A stretch of 64,000 nucleotides of DNA from Rhododendron vialii (Eukaryota; Streptophyta; Magnoliopsida; Ericales; Ericaceae), in NCBI RefSeq assembly GCF_030253575.1, contig NC_080568.1, positions 513,501-577,500 on the forward strand, in the 5' to 3' direction. Position 1 is the first letter of the stretch, and every line of letters begins with the position of its first letter. Of the stretch, positions 57,747-64,000 are shown piece by piece. The notes under the pieces are model-generated. The model had not been told where the DNA came from. It saw nothing but the letters and a program-made list of their open reading frames with translations, and made no database searches. A program made the position numbers and the translations under genes.

Positions 57747-58806
57747 GGTGTTGAAGGGATGATGTTTGCTTTTTTTATCCTTTCTGGATTGATGAAAATA
57801 TTATTACTATAACGTTGGAGTTTTTAATTGACTGATTAAGCTGCTGCTAATTTTTATATCTCGCCTCTAAATCTTGGAATTTGCTCAATTTGGATGACGG
57901 AAATTTAAAGAGGAGTGATAATGTAGTACCGTATCCTCATGACTTCGGCGTTTGGAATAGACCACAACTTCCCAGATTATGACCTGATTTGTGTTTGTGG
58001 AAAATTGATGGTCTGGTAGCGAAATGCTAGTATCAGAGTTTCGATTCTGTTTCTTCGATTCCATCTCGAGAGTAGTTCTTCCATTAGTTTTCTCTGAAGT
58101 GCAAAATGGCCATACAAGGGGGAGGGGGGTCAATCATGTGCATTTTGCCCAAAAGTTACAATGTTAATCCGATTTGACAACAGTGCATCCTTGGTACTTG
58201 ACAGGGCTACAAACGAGTTGAGCCGAGTTTTCACGTGTTTGAGCTCGGCTCTTTCAGAACTAGTCTACCTCGAGTCGAATCAAAATGATTGAGCTTGAGC
58301 GCTTAAGCTTGGCTTGTTTGATATTGAGATGTTCGAACCTCTATAAACGAGTTGAGTTTTTACAAACGAGCCAAATTTTTATCGTTGAGCCGAGCAACAA
58401 TTAACTCAAGCTTAACTTTGTTTATCAAACGATTTTTAATACGAGAACTCGAGCTCGCCTCGTTAATTAAACTGAGCCGAGCCAAATCTATAAGGAGCCA
58501 AACTTGATACAACCGAGCCAAATTCATAAAGAGCCGAACCTCAAACTACTCGCGAACTGCTCGAAATTTATCGTTTTCACCACTACTATGCATTTTGTGG
58601 TGTCCACCGTCCACCAACCCAATACCTTTCGTTAGAATATAGTAGCATATGCTCTCTCGCTCTCTCTCTCTCTCTCTCGATTTTACCCAATTTCTCTGTC
58701 CCACACTTCTCCTCGTTCATAACGCTCGCAAACTGAATCGGACCCAAATTTCCCACATAAGTTGAGCTCTGGAATCCATTTCTCGCGAAACTAGTTCCGA
58801 GTACCC
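57747..58806. other. Spacer with a GAGCCGAGC-type repeat
   Basis: Position 58203 to about 58575 is a non-autonomous transposon-like repeat made of GAGTTGAGCCGAG, GAGCTCGGCTC and AACGAGCCAAAT motifs, of a kind common in plant hAT-derived repeats. The left end reads CAGGGCTACAAACGAG; the right end is not clear. A CT repeat (58652-58678) lies in the probable 5' region of the next gene. No gene is seen. Confidence 0.5.
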
Positions 58807-61800
58807 ATGGATTTATGTCCTGTGCATGTCAAGAACACGCCCCAAATCCACTCTTTGCTCAGAAATTCCGTTCCAGATCGGCCCATTTCGTTCAATTTCG
58901 CGATCAGAGTTTCGAGAGGGAAAATTCCCGTGTATCGGTCGTTGGTTGTGAGAGCTGCTGGAAAGAAGAATCACGGCGGTTCTAATTCCTCTTCCTCTTC
59001 TTCTTCTTCTTCGGGTACGACGTCGCTAAATTTCTGGTTTTTATGAAGTTTGTATCCTTGTTGGATCTGATTGGTGATTTTCAATTTCATGTTTTTGGGT
59101 TCACGCGCATCATGTTTTGGTAGATTTGTCGCTGTTTAGAGCTTGTCCTGCCCTTAGTGATATTTTTACTCAAATGTGAGTAAAAAACCTTCATTTAATA
59201 TGAAGCAACTTGGTTTGATTCAAGTAATGAGTGCCAGTGGAGAGAGACAGATAGAGAAATGAGAGTAATAATTGTAGAGAAAATTTGTTGTGACCGTGCC
59301 GAGAGAGAGGGATGGTTCTGGAAAACCAAAGCGAAGCACAAATTTGGGTAGAAGCTTCTATAATTGCATGGTTTTGAATATGATAGGGAGAAATAGCCTT
59401 GCAAAATTTGAGAGAACTGTGACGGGACTAAAGAATGAAGCTTTTCTTAGTCTCAAAAAAATTGCATTCCCTCGTCTATTGTTTTTTTATTCCTGAGCAT
59501 ACGAAGGAATCTGATGGATTAGTTAATTTACATGACGTAAATGTTGTGAGAATACGGTTATTTGGGTACCATAGTAGTAACCAGCAGCCCCTTTGGATTG
59601 AAGGGTTTGGTGAGAAATGGAAAGGATAGAAAGGATAATCTCACCACTTATTTGGTTATATTCGTGAGAAATGATGTGGAATGTGTGTAAATTCAAGGAT
59701 TATTCTTTTTTTGGATTATTTTTTTTCCTCACATTTCTTTCAAAAAATGATGAGATTTTGTGAGAAACCATAACTCTTTCTTTCTCATGAAATCAATCAA
59801 TCTGAACGGTTTGTGAGTAATAAACAATGAAAAACAAAACAAACATCTGATAGAAATGCTTTGTGGTTCGACTAGTTGCCATGTCCATGGGGCAAGACGG
59901 CAGTGGGATTCTGCTATGGAGAAAAAATTTACTGGTTGTCTCAATTATTTCTCACAATCTAACCCCGGATCCCCAGTGCACCTGAAAACATGCCCTAACT
60001 CTTTTATACCAGATACTTCATATACGAACTCTGTGGATCGTTGACTCTGTCTCCATGATTTCCCTCTTCTTCTTTTTTTGATAACTCAGGTGTTGGGCTA
60101 GCTTACGCGTACCTCAAATAATCTTACGGGACCAATCTCACCGCCCACTTGCGGGGGTTCCATTTAAACTTTTGCTCTGTATGGACGAGCCCCAAAGGAG
60201 TTGATAGCACCTGAGGGACACAAAACTGAGAAACTTTAATGGGCTGATTATAATTACCCAAAAATCAAAACTTTTGTAGAATTTGGCAGCAGACACGTGA
60301 TTGAAAACATGCTGGGGGAACCCGTTCAACAGTCAAAAAAGTTTGGACTGCATCTGCACTAGATGGTAATTATATCCAGTTTTTTGCTTTACGAAATCAA
60401 GCTTGGTGCACCAGGTTTAAATTGTGATCTCCAGCCAGTTATATACCATTTACTGACTCCATCTGACTGATTGTTGGTTCATGCAAAACGAGAGAGTGTA
60501 TCTGAAGCATCCTGTTAAGAAAAATGGTCAAATTTGTGCGATTTAGTTTAGCAAAACAGTAATGTGGTAAATTTGAGCTATATTTCTGGGCTTCGGGAAG
60601 GATCTGTACTATTGTCCAGAATTCATTGACTTTGTTAACTTCTCAAATGAAACAAGTTGTGTGTACTTGGTATTCGTTTTCTAAAATTGCAGGGGATGGT
60701 GAGCACTCGATTCCAGAAGGAGATGGTGCGAAAAGAGACGATTCTTCACGAGATACCACCAAATCTAATGACACTAGCTCACATAATTCTCATCGTAAAC
60801 CCTTGGACTGGAGAGAATTTAGAGCATTTCTCTGTGACCTGGAGAAGGTATGATTAGTGTTTTCTTTATTATCTTGTTATTATTTCTTTGTGGAAGATTT
60901 ATTTTATTATTATGTTTTAACTCAAAGAATAGAACATTGATGAGGAAAAGATTACAATTTACAAGCATAAAGAGTACATAGCGTAGAGCCGTAGACTACA
61001 ATACTACAATAGCTACCTAGCAATAGACACAAAAGAGCTAGAAGTCCGTCAATCAATGGACAAGCTACCTGCTAAATACTAGTTTTTTGAGAGGCTGGTT
61101 AGACGGATGGCTTCTCTGGGAGCTCTAGAGTTCCCACAAATCCAAGCCTGTCCATAGCTTCCCAAGTACTGCATAGCAAATGGCCAAGTGCGTAGTTGGA
61201 GTCTTGACGGGACCGGATTAAAAAGTAGATTTTATACAAATCATGAAAACATTGAAAGAGCATTGTTGAACCCATTTGATTGCAAAAAGGATAGCCCTGC
61301 AGTAGTAAGCATTTTCCAATCCTGCTGAGCTAAAAGAGATTGGTTGAGGTCCTGGAGGAGACCGAAGTCTCTCGGTGCTTACCACCTTCCATTTTAGAAG
61401 CACATAAAGATTTACAGTCTGGCTAATAACTTGGCCTTCTTTTATTTACTAGTTTGAAATCAGAATGATTCACAGTTGATGATAGGACATAATAGACTAA
61501 AGAGAGGAGATTACTGATTTAATTGATGTTAGCCACTCACCTTGTGATTGCGTGAGAGCTTTCGAAACTTGGAGCTTAGAGGAAATGTCGTGTAATAAAT
61601 GCAAAAGAATCTTTATTCCCCTCAAAGCCACTTTAAGAGGAATCCCAAGGTAATGAGGGCTTTGGTCGAGGAGAGGGACCTTGAAAAAACTATTGAATAT
61701 CCTCCATGTGGCTATTCTGCAGTGCTGAAGTACAGTTATCAACAATTGGAGTTGCTGAGACCAATACAGTTATGCTGTTTTAAGATATACTGCATTTGTG

Positions 61801-62957
61801 TAGGGATTCGTTGAGGATAACAATTGCAATATTGAAATTCTTTCCTTTGTTTGAGATGATGGACAGTCTATTTTTGTGAAAAACATGACCTTGGGTGGTT
61901 GGACAAAAGAATTTTGACTTGTTTGTCATTTTGTCAGATGGGAGTCACTGAAATTCAATTTCATTTCTTGTGCCTGATGTGTTGTATTTTACCATGATAA
62001 TGAGTTGTCTGCCAATTTGGTCGATCCTGTTCATAATTGTGGCCTGAAATATATGCCTTTCTCTGAACATTTTTATTTACCAGTGGTCTTTCTCTGATGT
62101 TGTAAATCCACTTGTGTGTTTTTAACTGATTTACAATACAATATCTCAATTGAATTTGGCTTATTTTGGAGAGAAGTCAATTTTCAAATAGTAGAGGGTC
62201 TTTCTTTTTTCTTCTATATGATCAGGATATTTAACACACGTGCTCTCTAAATGCTAAAATTTGCTTTTGAGAACTTCACTAGGCTGAAACTGCAAGCACC
62301 GGCTCTCACAACAAAGACAAAGACGGTGCTCATCTCAATTCAAAACCACTTGGTCTGAAGTGGGCCCACCCAATTTCATCACCAGAGAACGGCTGTGTTC
62401 TTATTGCCACAGAATTGCTTGACGGGATTCGCTCGTTTGAAAGAACAGTTGTTCTCCTCCTCAGATCTGGAACCAGGAATCCACGAGAGGGTCCATTCGG
62501 AATCATCATAAACCGCCCGCTTCCCAGGAGGATTAAAGACATGGAACCCACAAATCCCAATCTTCGAACGACATTTGCCGAATGCTCTTTGCATTTCGGT
62601 GGAGTTCTCGAGACAAGTACGTTCCTTTTGAGAACAGAGAAGAAAACCAAACTTCCCGGTTTTGAGGAGGTGGTCCCGGGTTTGTATTTTGGCGAACGAA
62701 ACAGTTTGGATGACGTTGCTGGGTTGGTGAAGAAAGGGGTGCTTAAGCCTCAAGATGTAAAGTTCTTTCAGGGATACGTGGGGTGGCAATTTGATCAGTT
62801 GAAAGACGAAATAGAGTCGAAGGGTTATTGGCATATAGCTGCTTGTAGTGCGAATTTGGTACACGGGGCCTCGATGGAGGGTTTGTGGGAAGAGATTTTG
62901 CAGTTAATGGGTGGTGATTATTCAGAACTGAGCCGTAAGCCAAAGCAAGATATGTAG
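58807..62957 (+). CDS. Plastid YqgE/AlgH (DUF179, UPF0301) family protein
   Basis: Three exons, 58807-59014, 60693-60847 and 62283-62957, join in frame to 345 residues. Residues 1-60 are basic and Ser-rich without early acidic clusters after the first residues, fitting a chloroplast transit peptide; a run of nine or more Ser at 60-69 comes from a TTC/TCT microsatellite (58988-59012). Exon 2 is hydrophilic and linker-like, ending in RKPLDWREFRAFLCDLEK. Exon 3 carries the DUF179 domain: GCVLIATELLDG, RTVVLLLRSG, GPFGIIINRPL, LHFGGVLE, GLYFGERNSLDDV, KFFQGYVGWQFDQLKDEI and YWHIAACSANLVHG. Plant homologues include At1g33780 and At3g29240. No biochemical function is established for the family in plants. 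Intron 2 is about 1.4 kb. Confidence 0.92.
59585..59812. mobile_element. MITE-like fold-back in intron 1 of the YqgE-like gene
   Basis: CCCTTTGGATTGAAGGG and GAGAAATGG on the left face TCTCATGAAATCAATCAATC and CACATTTC on the right. The layout resembles 18810-19053. No coding capacity. Confidence 0.4.
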
Positions 62958-63945
62958 ATGTTTATATGGTAATTGGAAATAGTTTGAGAGGTGGCATTAA
63001 GGTACGTGTTGATCTAAATGTACATATCATCGGTGGAGATTTGAACGAGTAATTCTTGTTTTGTTTAGTGACTGAATACTTGGTAATTTTGGTTTACTTA
63101 TGTAAGCATGCTCTTAATATTATGAAAACAGGCTAGTAATTATGAAGTTCTTTTTGTTGTGGCTGGTTTGGATCATTGATGATTTCTTGCGTTTCCTTAA
63201 AAATGAATAGTTTGAATTATCCAATTAGTTTGATATGACCTTGAAGCAAAACGCCCGGAGAACTAGTTTGGAATATTGACGTCTTGTGTTTTAGAGGGTG
63301 ATGTTTGCTGAATGAACGATTTCGATCAATGTTTTGTGGGTCTAGGATGAGACCGTATATATTGAGTTTTTACTTTTTAGAGGGTCTTGAGATTGGAGTA
63401 TGCAGGTAAGCGTCTCTCCTATTTGGGTGGCTCACTCTGCATTCATCACATTGATCTGAACATTCTTAAAATCATCCAAGCCACACGAATGGATTAATGC
63501 ATCATAAATATCAGAATAGTCTATTTTCAAAATTATACTCGACCTTTGGTTTGGTTACAATAACGAACTTCTGATGTTTGATCGACTCGATGCTGCTTGT
63601 CGATGAAAATATGAGAAATGCAAATTGCATCGTTTAGTATATAAACACAGTATCAAGGTCAGCTTGCAAGTTGTTTCAACATAATTTCTCTCCAGGAGCC
63701 TCTTTTGCTCGATTTTGGGTTGTATTCTAAGCATTGTTCAATGAAGTATCAGATACATTCGAGATTCCATTTCCCAAGCTGTTTACGCAATAACATGCCC
63801 TCTATAAATGTAATGACACCAAACAAACACTGAATCTGTTCCCGTGGAACCGTCACAAGGAAGAACTGGATATGCGTATATGCAATGACTAAGAAACAGG
63901 AACCTTCAGCTGTACATACAATGCAGATTTCCTGCCCCAAACAAC
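62958..63945. other. Spacer downstream of the YqgE-like gene
   Basis: No gene is recognised. The first 200 bp should be the 3' untranslated region. If the minus-strand reading at 63946-64000 is real, its 3' untranslated region would lie at the upper end of this stretch. Confidence 0.4.
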
Positions 63946-64000
63946 TTACAGCAAATCGAAGGAGTCGTCAGGGACAAAAATGGAATGTAATACCCCTAGT
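63946..64000 (-). CDS. Possible C-terminal end of a minus-strand gene (partial)
   Basis: Read on the minus strand, the last 54 bases are open and end in a stop codon at 63948-63946, giving LGVLHSIFVPDDSFDLL. The tail is acidic and hydrophobic like many protein C-termini, but 17 residues are too few to assign a family. It may equally be chance. Confidence 0.2.
   Translation of the reverse strand, partial: LGVLHSIFVPDDSFDLL

Noticed and set aside
63749-63940. 63-codon minus-strand frame near the right edge
   Set aside because: No recognisable family, and it would lie in the 3' untranslated region of the possible gene ending at 63946.

Overview
The window is nuclear DNA of a flowering plant, almost certainly a eudicot; the species cannot be named from the sequence. 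The evidence is spliced genes with GT-AG introns, plant-type families (a xylan O-methyltransferase, a plastid YqgE-like protein, a PUT/LAT transporter), an AT-rich background, and many plant-style LTR elements and fold-back MITEs. I saw no tRNA or rRNA gene and no bacterial or viral gene set.

Region 1 (1-10768) is the 3' part of one non-autonomous Ty3/gypsy (Tat-like) retrotransposon: leader, shortened gag (1247-2293), scraps of pol, a long 3' untranslated region with three tandem-repeat arrays (5334-8507), a polypurine tract and a complete 2-kb 3' LTR (8762-10768). Region 2 (10771-20769) holds MITEs around a minus-strand glucuronoxylan 4-O-methyltransferase gene (13825-16688). A duplicated segment brackets this gene (11343-11785 and 17562-18269). 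Region 3 (20770-30060, minus) is a ten-exon gene for a plastid protein with two thioredoxin/GST-like domains; its introns host a hAT element and a probable solo LTR. Region 4 (31531-36140, minus) is cytosolic leucyl-tRNA synthetase, with two possible upstream exons near 38.0-38.2 kb. Region 5 (38371-43878) is transposon-rich and includes a three-level nest, a copia-like LTR split by a hAT element that is itself split by a gypsy solo LTR. Region 6 (44563-53055, plus) is an eleven-exon NDUFAF5-type complex I assembly methyltransferase. Region 7 (54385-57746) is a stack of fold-back MITEs ending just before an intronless polyamine/cationic amino-acid transporter gene. Region 8 (58807-62957, plus) is a three-exon plastid YqgE/AlgH (DUF179) gene. 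The last 55 bases may hold the 3' end of another minus-strand gene.

The genes are ordinary single-copy housekeeping or metabolic genes with no operon-like relation: secondary-wall xylan methylation, plastid redox-type function, translation, mitochondrial complex I assembly, membrane transport and a plastid protein of unknown role. Exon joints were placed by reading GT-AG sites and checking that the joined frame stays open; family assignments rest on remembered family signatures, not on a database search.

The least expected structure is in the repeats. Three different LTRs each carry repeated short palindromes or GC-rich motifs. In the 3' LTR at 8762-10768, copies of a 16-bp palindrome come in five pairs spaced 20-21 bp, about two helical turns. 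In the probable LTR at 25643-27217, an 18-bp palindrome recurs seven times, and one copy shows a compensatory change in both arms. The three arrays upstream of the first LTR share one core although their periods differ (about 37, 50 and 30 bp).
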